From assembly GCA_023436715.1 (NCBI GenBank), contig JAEZIJ010000187.1:1-64000 (forward strand): 64,000 nt of DNA, in the 5' to 3' direction. The notes under the pieces were generated by a model, which saw only the letters and a list, made by a program, of their open reading frames with translations, searched no databases and was not told the DNA's origin. Source of the DNA: Acidobacteriota bacterium. GTDB lineage: Bacteria > Acidobacteriota > Terriglobia > Bryobacterales > Bryobacteraceae. A program made the translations under genes and the position numbers. Position 1 is the first letter of the stretch; every line of letters begins with the position of its first letter. Shown here one piece after another: positions 1 to 7,391 of this stretch.

Positions 1-40
1 GCGGGGGGGGGCCGCGGGGGGCGCCCCGCCGCCCCACAAG
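1..40. other. G/C-only low-complexity edge
   Basis: The first 35 or so bases are almost entirely G and C, including a run of eight G. They lie outside any gene and look like a contig or assembly edge or simple sequence. I see no feature here. Confidence 0.4.
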
Positions 41-1369
41 CTATTGTTTGATGATGGTGCCGTCGAGGCGCCGGATTTCGCCCCATCCGCCGTTGAGGCT
101 GCCTTCGCGGAACGGATACTTCTTTGCCGCCGCTTCGTCCACCTCGATGCCCCACCCGGGAGCCTCGTTCGCGTAGAGGTAACCGTCCTTCATGACCGGG
201 CAGCCGTGGAATACCTCCTGAAGCCGGTCGTTAAAGGGCGAGTACTCCTGAATTCCGAAGTTGTAGCAGGCCAGGTCAAGCGCCACGTTAGCGGCATGGC
301 CTACGGGCGACACGTCGCCCGGCCCGTGCCACGCGGTCTTCACCCCGAAAAATTCGCCCAACGCCGCCACCTTGCGGCAGGGAGTCAATCCGCCGGCCTG
401 GCTCACATGAATGCGGATATAGTCGATCAGCCGCTCGGAAATCAACGGCGTCCACTCGTGCGGGCTATTGAACAACTCGCCCATGGCTATGGGCGTGGCG
501 CACTGGCTCCGGATCTGACGGAAGTGCTCGATGTCCTCGGGCGAGAGCGCATCTTCCAGATAGAAGAGCTTGAACCGCTCTACGTCCTTCGCAAACTGTA
601 CGGCCTGCCTGGGCGAGACCCGTTCGTGGACGTCGTGCAGAAGCTCGATTTCATCCCCGAGCTGTTTCCTGCACTCCTCAAGCAACTGCAACGTTTTCCG
701 CATGTAGGGCGCCGGCTCGTAAACCGGAGCGTCATGCAGCTTCTTGATTTCGGCCGTGCCTCTGCCGCTGCCGTATCCCGCCATTCCAGCCACACCGATT
801 TGCACCCGCACATGGCGAAATCCGCGGCCCATGTACGCCTTTATGCTATCGATGACCTGCGGGATCTCGCCGCCCGAGGCGTGGCCGTAACAGGCGGCCG
901 CTTCACGGCACTTGCCGCCGAGCAACTGGTACACCGGGAGTCCAGACTGGCGTCCCTTGATGTCCCAGAGCGCCTGATCGACGCCGCTGATCGCATTGTT
1001 CAGAACGGGGCCGTTCCGCCAGTAGGAACTGTTGTAGCAGGCCTGCCATGTGTCGTCGATGCGATCCGCGGGTTTGCCGACGAGAAACGGCTTGAGATAC
1101 CGTTCGACGGCCGGGCCCACAAGGTCGGCGCGCTGCGTGAACGTGCCGCAGCCGTATCCGTACAATCCGTCCTGATCGGTGGTGATCTTTACAACCGTCA
1201 GGCGCGAGCCGGCCGGAGCCGTGTTAATCACGCTGATGTCTTTGATCTTTGGCGAGGGCATGCCACGCGTAGCGCGCGCGACTTTTTCCTGCGCCGCCAA
1301 TTCTCGCGTCGAGACCGCGCCGGCGAGCGCGCCCGAACCAACCATTTTGAGGAGTTGACGTCTTTGCAT
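41..1369 (-). CDS. Tat-exported mandelate racemase/enolase superfamily protein, ManD/RspA-like
   Basis: 442 aa. The N-terminus is a twin-arginine signal (QRRQLLKMVG, then a short Ala/Gly-rich hydrophobic stretch), so export is predicted. The rest is an enolase-superfamily TIM barrel resembling the mannonate/altronate dehydratase-like (ManD/RspA) branch: an HDVHERVSP segment, a YLEDALSPED segment and a MGELFNSPHE segment supply the three acidic metal ligands, followed by HGPGDVSPVGHAANVAL. The family usually dehydrates acid sugars in a Mg2+-dependent way. ManD enzymes are normally cytoplasmic, so the Tat leader is unusual, though such leaders are common on Solibacter-type sugar enzymes. The start ATG is chosen because it begins the Tat leader. 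The gene stands alone on the minus strand. The exact substrate cannot be read from sequence. Confidence 0.88.
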   Translation of the reverse strand: MQRRQLLKMVGSGALAGAVSTRELAAQEKVARATRGMPSPKIKDISVINTAPAGSRLTVVKITTDQDGLYGYGCGTFTQRADLVGPAVERYLKPFLVGKPADRIDDTWQACYNSSYWRNGPVLNNAISGVDQALWDIKGRQSGLPVYQLLGGKCREAAACYGHASGGEIPQVIDSIKAYMGRGFRHVRVQIGVAGMAGYGSGRGTAEIKKLHDAPVYEPAPYMRKTLQLLEECRKQLGDEIELLHDVHERVSPRQAVQFAKDVERFKLFYLEDALSPEDIEHFRQIRSQCATPIAMGELFNSPHEWTPLISERLIDYIRIHVSQAGGLTPCRKVAALGEFFGVKTAWHGPGDVSPVGHAANVALDLACYNFGIQEYSPFNDRLQEVFHGCPVMKDGYLYANEAPGWGIEVDEAAAKKYPFREGSLNGGWGEIRRLDGTIIKQ

Positions 1370-1416
1370 CGTGTACTTTCCTGAACAGTCCTTGAGTATA
1401 CATCGGCGTACGCGGA

Positions 1417-1779
1417 TCAGTCCTGCTGGTCTTCCGTACCGCCGGCCTCATAGAACTCGCTCATCTGCTGAAGCGGTTCCCGAGTCTCCTGCTCGCGATC
1501 GGCCGCTACCTGTATCCGCCGCCAGGGCTGGATGAACGAGCCGACCGGCCCGAGCCGCAGGCCAAGTTCCTCCCCCAGCACGTAGAACGGTATGCCTGCA
1601 TCTGTTAGCGTGGCCTTAGCCAAACCGATCAGCAGGGGATCGTTGCTTTCCAGGACCGTCACCAGCTCGAGGTCGGGTTTCCTCGGATCCCTTGGTTTCT
1701 CGTCCACCAGCGCAACCCGGCAATCCGAACACTCACTAATACCCACGCGATACTCGACGCCGCATCTCGGGCAGTACAC
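1417..1779 (-). CDS. zinc-ribbon DUF2007-type protein
   Basis: 120 aa with no signal peptide. The N-terminal 20 residues form a zinc ribbon (CPRC near residue 3, then CSDC near residue 17). The remainder (LVTVLESNDPLLIGLAKATL, then GIPFYVLGEE) resembles DUF2007, a small ACT-like putative signal-transducing domain found alone or with zinc ribbons. A ligand or partner is not known. It lies 47 bases upstream of the dehydratase start, on the same strand, and could be cotranscribed with it. Function remains hypothetical. Confidence 0.75.
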   Translation of the reverse strand: MYCPRCGVEYRVGISECSDCRVALVDEKPRDPRKPDLELVTVLESNDPLLIGLAKATLTDAGIPFYVLGEELGLRLGPVGSFIQPWRRIQVAADREQETREPLQQMSEFYEAGGTEDQQD

Positions 1780-1944
1780 ACGCGCCTCCCGGCTCTACCG
1801 GAGCCATCATAGCAGGAAGCCCTTGCTTGTCTACAAACGACGCGATCTGACGCCGAAAGCATGCCCACGGTTCACTAGTGGCCGTGGCGCAAAAACTCAA
1901 AGCATTCGAGTACTGGACCGAACGCCTCTGATGGCACTGGAGGA

Positions 1945-2856
1945 TTACATGCTCAGATTCCGGTGCAGAACCCGCTTAAGATTCTTTAGGCCGAGCGCCT
2001 TTCCTAGAAAGTTCGCCCGATCAGCTATCGCCCGGATCGAATCTACATCATGACCGGTATCGTACCAGCGGATCTCTTTGTGACCTGTTGCTGCTCTAAA
2101 GAACGCTTCAGACGCCTCGTGCGGGACCGCGGGGGGATCGAAGTAAGCCGATTGGAATAACTTCGGAATCGGCGGCGCATCTTCGATATATCGGGTTGCA
2201 TCAATTTCGGAAATCACCTGAAGAAAACGGTTCAGCCCTTCTCCGGCCTCTTGTCTGACACTCGCTGCCCACGGGTCGGGACTGTGGGCGATATGAATGC
2301 TCATGCCGAGCAAGCCGACCTCGTACACGGCCACTCGGAATCGGTTGTCGATGCTGGTGGCGACCGCACCCATCATCGCCCCGTAGCTGTGACCGACGAA
2401 TCCGATTCGGCTACAATCCACGTCAGCACGTGCACACAATACGTCGATCGCTCGGCGCAATCCGATTACCGCCTGCACGTAATAATCCCGCCATCCCTCG
2501 GGATTTTTGGGGGTCAGGTTTCCTGGACCTGGAGGGAGGGCCAACAGCGAAACGGCCCCAGCTTCGGCTAACAGGGTCGCGTCACCCAATCGAGAGATCG
2601 GCCCACCTGAATGCATCCAGACGATCGCCGGTTTTCGTCCTGGCTTGGAAGGAGTGACGAGGTATCCTGGCGTGCGTCCAGTTTTCGGATTTGCATACGT
2701 GATTTCAAAGACGCTGTACTCCGAGCGTTTCAACAGTTCGTGGGATTTGACATCAAGGGGAACGGACCGATCATAGCTGAATAATTTGGCTGCCTGCGAG
2801 AAGTCGTCGCAGAAGCCGGACGCAGCGCACAGGAGCGCGGCCAGTGCATATTTCAT
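1945..2856 (-). CDS. secreted alpha/beta hydrolase (dienelactone-hydrolase/acyl-peptidase type)
   Basis: About 303 aa. The ATG at 2856 begins a clean signal peptide (MKYALAALLCAASGFC). An upstream in-frame TTG at 2874 would add six residues and is less likely. The body is an alpha/beta hydrolase with nucleophile elbow GHSYG, an oxyanion-type HSGG segment after VWMHSGG, and a C-terminal His in YDTGHDVDS. It is probably an esterase or peptidase of the periplasm or cell surface, and the Cys at the end of the leader could even be lipidated. The start codon overlaps the stop of the small ccmD-like ORF upstream (ATGA). Base composition is less GC-rich than its neighbours, which could indicate more recent acquisition. 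Substrate unknown. Confidence 0.8.
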   Translation of the reverse strand: MKYALAALLCAASGFCDDFSQAAKLFSYDRSVPLDVKSHELLKRSEYSVFEITYANPKTGRTPGYLVTPSKPGRKPAIVWMHSGGPISRLGDATLLAEAGAVSLLALPPGPGNLTPKNPEGWRDYYVQAVIGLRRAIDVLCARADVDCSRIGFVGHSYGAMMGAVATSIDNRFRVAVYEVGLLGMSIHIAHSPDPWAASVRQEAGEGLNRFLQVISEIDATRYIEDAPPIPKLFQSAYFDPPAVPHEASEAFFRAATGHKEIRWYDTGHDVDSIRAIADRANFLGKALGLKNLKRVLHRNLSM

Positions 2857-3014
2857 GGAGCCAATACTACACAACTGCGTCCCGCCGAGTGTTCCCGCTC
2901 CTCGACCATCAGATTGAGCAGTTCCAGTTCCCGCCGGATGCGGCGTTCACGGGTCGCGAGTGATACCACGTAGGCGCACAATACCAGCCATACGGCGAGG
3001 AGGCCGTAAAACAT
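2853..3014 (-). CDS. second CcmD-like small membrane ORF (partial duplicate)
   Basis: 53 aa. From MFYGLL onward it matches the ccmD copy at 3261-3428: one transmembrane helix, then a basic, charged coiled-coil tail (TRERRIRRELE). It lacks the first eight codons of ccmD because an in-frame TAA lies directly before its ATG. No good ribosome-binding site is visible. Its stop overlaps the start of the hydrolase (ATGA). It may be a translated leader-like ORF or a decaying duplicate; conservation of the reading frame argues for at least recent coding. Confidence 0.45.
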   Translation of the reverse strand: MFYGLLAVWLVLCAYVVSLATRERRIRRELELLNLMVEEREHSAGRSCVVLAP

Positions 3015-3020
3015 TTAAGT
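2891..3020. repeat. ccmD direct duplication, distal copy
   Basis: A 130-base segment aligned without gaps to 3281-3410, with 14 mismatches by eye (about 89% identity). The two copies are offset by exactly 390 bases and are in the same orientation. The unit covers most of ccmD but not its 5' end. Confidence 0.85.
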
Positions 3021-3037
3021 CAGACGCAAACTACGGG

Positions 3038-3214
3038 CTAACGTGCAGCTCGCAGAGAACTGACGATCCGCTCTCCATCTTCGACCTGCTCTTGGACGTG
3101 AATCGTGCCATTGAGGAGGTACAGTACGGCAAGTGGGATTCCCACAACCGTGATACAGAGAAACCAGAAATACAGCCAGTTGCCCATGAACTCGTACCGA
3201 GAGATCGTTGCCAT
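3038..3214 (-). CDS. 58-aa single-span membrane protein between the two ccmD copies
   Basis: This small ORF reads MATISRYEFMGNWLYFWF at its start and has one hydrophobic segment (about residues 11-34) followed by a hydrophilic tail (QEQVEDGERIVSS). A good ribosome-binding site (GAGGAG) lies seven to eight bases before the ATG. It sits in the cytochrome c maturation gene line, after ccmD, and could be an additional small subunit of that machinery. It has the size and topology of CcmD but no similarity that I recognise. Function unknown. Confidence 0.6.
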   Translation of the reverse strand: MATISRYEFMGNWLYFWFLCITVVGIPLAVLYLLNGTIHVQEQVEDGERIVSSLRAAR

Positions 3215-3260
3215 CGGATTCTCCTCGACTCAACGCGGTACCGGATGCTAATCGCAACCC

Positions 3261-3428
3261 CTACCGCGCGCCGGCCGACTGTTCCCGCTCCTCGACCATC
3301 AGCTTCAGCCGTTCCAGTTCACGCCGGATGCGGCGCTCGCGCGTCGCGAGTGACACCACGTAGGCGCACAGCACCAGCCATATGGAGAGCAGGCCGTAAA
3401 ACATGTAAGTGAAATTTCTCGTATCCAT
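3261..3428 (-). CDS. ccmD: CcmD-family haem exporter small subunit
   Basis: 55 aa, one transmembrane helix (FYGLLSIWLVLCAYVVSLA) followed by a strongly basic then acidic helix (TRERRIRRELERLKL). This is the size and topology of CcmD, the small protein that in System I stabilises CcmE with the CcmABC haem-release complex. The ATG at 3428 is preceded by GGAAGGA about eight bases upstream. It lies 18 bases after ccmC, where ccmD is expected. A partial duplicate lies 390 bases downstream. Confidence 0.75.
   Translation of the reverse strand: MDTRNFTYMFYGLLSIWLVLCAYVVSLATRERRIRRELERLKLMVEEREQSAGAR
3281..3410. repeat. ccmD direct duplication, proximal (complete gene) copy
   Basis: Partner of the repeat at 2891-3020, at about 89% identity over 130 bases. 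This copy lies within the intact ccmD gene. Confidence 0.85.
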
Positions 3429-3446
3429 ATCGTCCTTCCCGCTCCG

Positions 3447-4127
3447 TCAAAACGCGTGCGAGTACCTCCGTATCGCCTCGATCTCGCGCTGAGCGCGCTC
3501 CTGGTTCATCCGGATCATCAGGAACACCACCGCCAGCAAAAGCAGCGGGATCCAGTTCTGGAAGAGCGTGCTGTACATGGACTGCTCCATTTTGCCGCCC
3601 GCCCACACCACCGGCTGCGGATGCTGCGTGCGCCACCACCTGATGGAAAAGAAAATGATCGGCACATCGGCGAACGCGAAGATCGACAGTACAGAGGCCA
3701 TCTTGGCGCGCTCGGTCGGCTCCTCGATCGCACGGCGCAGCATCAGGTACCCCGCGTAGATCAGCCACCCGACCAGCATCGACGTCAGCCGCGCATCCCA
3801 GGTCCACCAGATGCCCCAGATGATCCGCCCCCAGATCATTCCGCTGATCAGGTTCGCGGCCCCGAACGCCAGCCCCACCTCGGTCACCGAGGCGGCGAAC
3901 GCGTCGTACCGGAGGTTCTTGTTCACCAGGTAAAGAATGCTGGCGATCATGGCCGCGAAGAAGCACAGGAACGCCGTCCAGGCGGCGGGCACGTGGAAGA
4001 AGATGATCCGGTAAATCGCGCCCTGCTGGACCTCGTCCGGCAGTTCGAGCAGAATCACGTACAGATTGCGCGCGAGCAGAATCGCCGCAATCCCCACGAG
4101 GACGATCATCAGTTTTGTTCGCATCAC
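3447..4127 (-). CDS. ccmC: cytochrome c maturation haem exporter subunit CcmC
   Basis: 226 aa with six hydrophobic segments. It carries the tryptophan-rich haem-handling motif (WGIWWTWDARLTSMLVGWL) between two conserved His regions (FFHVPAAW near the N-terminal third and another towards the C-terminus). CcmC binds haem with CcmE at the outer face of the cytoplasmic membrane and, with CcmAB, lets holo-CcmE be released. It follows ccmB directly (16 bases apart) and precedes ccmD. Length is normal for the family. Confidence 0.93.
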   Translation of the reverse strand: MMRTKLMIVLVGIAAILLARNLYVILLELPDEVQQGAIYRIIFFHVPAAWTAFLCFFAAMIASILYLVNKNLRYDAFAASVTEVGLAFGAANLISGMIWGRIIWGIWWTWDARLTSMLVGWLIYAGYLMLRRAIEEPTERAKMASVLSIFAFADVPIIFFSIRWWRTQHPQPVVWAGGKMEQSMYSTLFQNWIPLLLLAVVFLMIRMNQERAQREIEAIRRYSHAF

Positions 4128-4143
4128 AGCTCCTCTGTGCGCT

Positions 4144-4881
4144 TCACTTCACCAACACCGTTTCCACCAGCGCCAGCGCCAGCGCGGTGAAGATCACGTC
4201 GAAACCCACCAGCAGACGAATCCACGGCATCAGGTCCGGCGTAAGCGGCTGGCCCATAACCAGCGGCGTCGTCAATTGCACCGCCGCCAGCAGCCCCGGA
4301 ATCATGATGGGGTACACCAGCATCGGTAGCATAAGTTCGCGCAACCGGAGGTTCACGGTCAGCGCGCTGAACATGGTCCCGATCACCGTGAGGCCCCAGG
4401 TTCCCAGCAGCACAACCATCATCAGCGGCCAGAACTGCTGCGTCCACCGGACGTTGTAGAAGATACCGAACACCGGCAGGCATACCAACTCCACCGCTAT
4501 CAGCAGCGCGAGGTTGGCCAGCGTCTTGCCGAGAAACAGCGCGGCCCCGGAAATCGGCGCTGCGACCAGCGCATCCAGGCAATCGTTCGCGAGTTCGCGC
4601 GCGAAGCTGCGGTTCAGAATCAGCGCGCCCGCGAACGCGAACACCAGCCAGAGCAGGCCACCGGCCATCTGCCGGGTCTGCTCGGCGGTGGGCTCAAAAG
4701 CAAAGCTGAACAGCAGCAGGATGACCAGCGCGAACGCGAACGAGGCATTCAGCGCTTCCTTCGTGCGCAGCTCGGAACGCAGGTCCTTGGAGGCGATGGT
4801 CAGGGTCTGCCGGAGGAAGTTCAGCCGCGGGGGCTGCGTGCGCTTCCCGACTGCGGTTCCCCGTAGTGCCGGTATAGCCAT
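4144..4881 (-). CDS. ccmB: cytochrome c maturation ABC exporter membrane subunit CcmB
   Basis: 245 aa with about six transmembrane helices from residue 45 onward, and the cytoplasmic N-terminal stretch (ASKDLRSELRTKEALN) typical of CcmB. The start at 4881 overlaps ccmA by 61 bases but is supported by an excellent ribosome-binding site (GGAGG about nine bases upstream) and by the absence of a later candidate before the conserved N-terminus. CcmB is the permease partner of CcmA; the pair uses ATP to release haem-loaded CcmE from CcmC. Confidence 0.92.
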   Translation of the reverse strand: MAIPALRGTAVGKRTQPPRLNFLRQTLTIASKDLRSELRTKEALNASFAFALVILLLFSFAFEPTAEQTRQMAGGLLWLVFAFAGALILNRSFARELANDCLDALVAAPISGAALFLGKTLANLALLIAVELVCLPVFGIFYNVRWTQQFWPLMMVVLLGTWGLTVIGTMFSALTVNLRLRELMLPMLVYPIMIPGLLAAVQLTTPLVMGQPLTPDLMPWIRLLVGFDVIFTALALALVETVLVK

Positions 4882-5549
4882 CCGGTATCCTCCAACATTT
4901 CGTGTGTCCGCTCACCGGTGTGGGCGAGACGGCCGCGTACGAGCAGCGTGACGTGGGTCGCCAGCTCGAGCGCCTCGCGCAACTGGTGCGTCGATATCAC
5001 GATGGTGCGGCCGTCAGCGAGTGCGTCGCGCAGCAGCGTCTGGAGCAGCGCGATCGCGCGGTCGTCGAGCGCGGTGAACGGCTCATCGAGCAGCAGCACC
5101 GCCGGCTCGTGCAGAAACGCGCGCGCCACCGCAAGGCGCTGCCTCATGCCGCGGGAAAACTCACGCACCAACCCGTCGCGCACGCGATCCAGGCCCGTGC
5201 GTTCCAGCCAGTCCATCGCGGCCCGCTTCGGTTCGGGCAGGCCGTACATGCTCGCAAACAGCTTCAGATTCTCATAGGCGGAAAGCTCGTCGTAAAGCGA
5301 GATGCCGTGGCCGAGGATGCCGATGGAGTGCCGCGTGGCGCGGTCCCGGGTCTCTGTACCGCAAACCGTCACACGGCCGCGCGCAGGCCGCGAAAGCCCC
5401 GCCAGGATGCGCAGCAGCGTGGTCTTCCCCGCCCCGTTGCGTCCCAGCAGCGCCATGCACGCCCCCGGCTCGACTCCAAAGCTGATATCCCGCAGTGCCG
5501 GATAGTCTCCGTAAAACTTCCAGACTCCCGCAACTTCGACCGGGCTCAT
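4821..5549 (-). CDS. ccmA: cytochrome c maturation ABC ATPase CcmA
   Basis: 242 aa ABC ATPase. Walker A is GRNGAGKTT near residue 36, the signature is FSRGMRQRLAVARAF, and Walker B with D-loop is LLLDEPFTALD, followed by the H-loop STHQLREAL. The SRGMRQR signature is the CcmA-type form of the ABC signature. It partners CcmB in the CcmABCD complex. The ATG overlaps the stop of the upstream secreted protein (ATGA), so translation is probably coupled. Confidence 0.93.
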   Translation of the reverse strand: MSPVEVAGVWKFYGDYPALRDISFGVEPGACMALLGRNGAGKTTLLRILAGLSRPARGRVTVCGTETRDRATRHSIGILGHGISLYDELSAYENLKLFASMYGLPEPKRAAMDWLERTGLDRVRDGLVREFSRGMRQRLAVARAFLHEPAVLLLDEPFTALDDRAIALLQTLLRDALADGRTIVISTHQLREALELATHVTLLVRGRLAHTGERTHEMLEDTGWLYRHYGEPQSGSARSPRG

Positions 5550-6517
5550 CCGTGCTGTTGGCCTCGCCGGTATAGCAGAATGAATCCCAACCCGAGGGCC
5601 ACCAGGGCCGGCGCCAGAATCAGGGCGAGGCGGTCGTAAATCCTGGGCAGAATCTCCTGCATCGAGGGGCCGCCCTCATCGCCGGCATCCTCACTCGCAG
5701 CCGCGCGCAGTGCGCCTGCGCCCTCGATGTTCACCTGGAACGCCTGCGCCTTGGTTTCGAAAATCGCCGCCTGCGTGCTCGGTTCGTTGCCCAGCGCGGC
5801 TAGACCTTCGCCGGTGAGCGTGACTCCGTTCGGCACAACAATCCTGGTGGGAACGCCTTCCGCCAGCGTCCGGCCGGAGAACGGACCTGGAGCGGTGAAC
5901 GGCACGGCGTAAGTTACGTCGATGCGCGTCTCGCCCGGCTTGATGGGAAAGTTGAGCTTGTATACGTCGGCCTGTTTCGCCGGCTGCGCGGCGCGCTGCA
6001 CGGGCATGCCCTGCGGCGCGGTCGCCATGATCCGGAGGCTGTCCTTGCCCGATCCCGGCACAAAAAACCGCAGCGTGCCGTTCTCGGGGTCATGCCACGT
6101 TACTTTGCCGGAGTTATTAAGAAAGAACGTTTCGCTCACGGCGAGCTGCGAACCGGACGGTTCGAGCAGCACGATATGCTGCGCGATCTCCGCAGCACCA
6201 GGCTTTGCCGATGAATCGTAAACGTCGATCTGTACGTTGTTGGTGGGCATGCCCGGCGGCAGCATCGCGTTGTAAGTCACGCCGCCGTACGGGGCTTCCA
6301 CCAGGTGCGGCCCGCCCGCGACGTCCTGCGCGAAGGAGAACTTACCCTGGTTGTCCGATTTCGTGCTGGCCAGCATCTCCGGGCCGGTGGTCTGCCCGAG
6401 TTTGAACAGCATCACCATCGTGCCGGATTGAGGTTTGCCGGTGGTGTGGTTCGTCACCGTGCCCTCGACGGCGCCGAACGCCACGGCCGCGGAAAGGAAG
6501 AACGCGAGGAATCTCAT
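5546..6517 (-). CDS. membrane-anchored protein with a carboxypeptidase-regulatory-like domain, within the ccm operon
   Basis: About 323 aa from the ATG at 6517, which begins a signal peptide (MRFLAFFLSAAVAFG) and overlaps the preceding stop (ATGA); a start 30 bases upstream is possible but unlikely. Residues 20-110 form a carboxypeptidase-regulatory/transthyretin-like beta sandwich (VEGTVTNHTTGKPQSG motif). A second beta-rich region follows, and a C-terminal transmembrane helix (about 297-317) ends in basic residues (YRRGQQHG). The bulk therefore lies in the periplasm, anchored at its C-terminus. Position between the CcmI-like gene and ccmA suggests an accessory role in cytochrome maturation, but the family has no assigned role that I know of. 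Confidence 0.75.
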   Translation of the reverse strand: MRFLAFFLSAAVAFGAVEGTVTNHTTGKPQSGTMVMLFKLGQTTGPEMLASTKSDNQGKFSFAQDVAGGPHLVEAPYGGVTYNAMLPPGMPTNNVQIDVYDSSAKPGAAEIAQHIVLLEPSGSQLAVSETFFLNNSGKVTWHDPENGTLRFFVPGSGKDSLRIMATAPQGMPVQRAAQPAKQADVYKLNFPIKPGETRIDVTYAVPFTAPGPFSGRTLAEGVPTRIVVPNGVTLTGEGLAALGNEPSTQAAIFETKAQAFQVNIEGAGALRAAASEDAGDEGGPSMQEILPRIYDRLALILAPALVALGLGFILLYRRGQQHG

Positions 6518-6921
6518 TTCGCCTCCACCAGCATCGGCTTTCCGCACTCGCCGCAGAACTTCATCGGCTTGGGGAACTTCGCCCCGCAGTTAGGGCACGT
6601 GTTCGGAGCCGGAGGTTCTGCCTTCGGCAATGCGGCTCGAGCAGCCGTTACCGCCGGGGCCGCTCTTTCGATTTCCGCGAGCACCACGGCCAACTCTGCC
6701 TGCAATCCCTTCTTGGTCTCCTGGTAATCAGCATCGGAGAGTTTGCCGAGCCGGTACTCGAACTGCAAATCGCGCAGGTTCTCGTAGATAGCGGCCTTGC
6801 GCTCTTCCAGGTGCTTTACTGGCGATTCAAGTTCCGGTTCGGGTAGATCGGCAGCCCGGACGCTGAGCGTGTAGACAATCACCCCGATGACGAGGATGGC
6901 AGCGGTAACGATGAGCATCAA
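6514..6921 (-). CDS. CcmI-like membrane protein with C-terminal zinc ribbon
   Basis: 135 aa. An N-terminal transmembrane helix (about residues 3-20) is followed by a coiled-coil segment (LEERKAAIYENLRDLQFEY, then GKLSDADYQ) that closely resembles the region after the first helix of CcmI/CycH. A CPNC...CGEC zinc ribbon follows at about residues 107-125. It overlaps ccmH upstream and the secreted protein downstream by four bases each. Canonical CcmI has a periplasmic TPR domain that delivers apocytochrome; here the TPR is absent and a zinc ribbon takes its place. The call is by position and the coiled-coil motif. Confidence 0.68.
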   Translation of the reverse strand: MMLIVTAAILVIGVIVYTLSVRAADLPEPELESPVKHLEERKAAIYENLRDLQFEYRLGKLSDADYQETKKGLQAELAVVLAEIERAAPAVTAARAALPKAEPPAPNTCPNCGAKFPKPMKFCGECGKPMLVEAK

Positions 6922-7391
6922 TCCAAGTTTTCCAGATCTTTATCAATGCGATCCTGATAGCGGGCCAGCAGAGCGGAATCCGGCGCGGGGCCGGTCGCGG
7001 CGAGCGGTTTGCGGAAGCGCTGAATGAACCACCACACAATGATAAGGCCGATGGCCAGGGCAACAAACGGCATCACCCACCCGACCAGGTTAAAGCCCTC
7101 GGCCGGCGGCTTCATCAGCACGCGCGGGCCGTGCTCCTTCACGAACGCCTCGAGGATGGCGGCGTCCGACAGTCCGGCGTTCACCATCGTCAGCAGCTTC
7201 TCACGCGCCGGTTCGGCAAAGTGACAGTGCAGCATGTTGCACGAGGTGACGGAACTTCCGCACCCGCACAGGCACATGAGCTGCTCGCCCAATGCGCGAA
7301 CCCGTGCGTTTTCGAGCGGATTGCCGCCCTGGCCGAGCATCAGCGCGGCCGCCGCAAACACCAGCAGACTAGTTTTCAACCGTCGCAACAT
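6918..7391 (-). CDS. ccmH: cytochrome c maturation thiol-redox protein CcmH/CycL
   Basis: 157 aa: a signal/anchor (residues 5-20), a periplasmic helical domain and a transmembrane helix near 105-127, followed by a basic tail. The redox motif is a Cys-rich variant (LMCLCGC at 38-44, then C51 and C56) in place of the proteobacterial LRCxxCQ. This CxCGC...CNxxHC form occurs in several non-proteobacterial CcmH proteins. CcmH reduces or presents apocytochrome thiols with CcmF. It overlaps ccmF by 23 bases. Confidence 0.88.
   Translation of the reverse strand: MLRRLKTSLLVFAAAALMLGQGGNPLENARVRALGEQLMCLCGCGSSVTSCNMLHCHFAEPAREKLLTMVNAGLSDAAILEAFVKEHGPRVLMKPPAEGFNLVGWVMPFVALAIGLIIVWWFIQRFRKPLAATGPAPDSALLARYQDRIDKDLENLD

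Noticed and set aside
44..1384. 446-aa plus-strand open frame opposite the dehydratase
   Set aside because: Antisense shadow of a well-supported enolase-superfamily gene in high-GC DNA; its translation has no recognisable motif.
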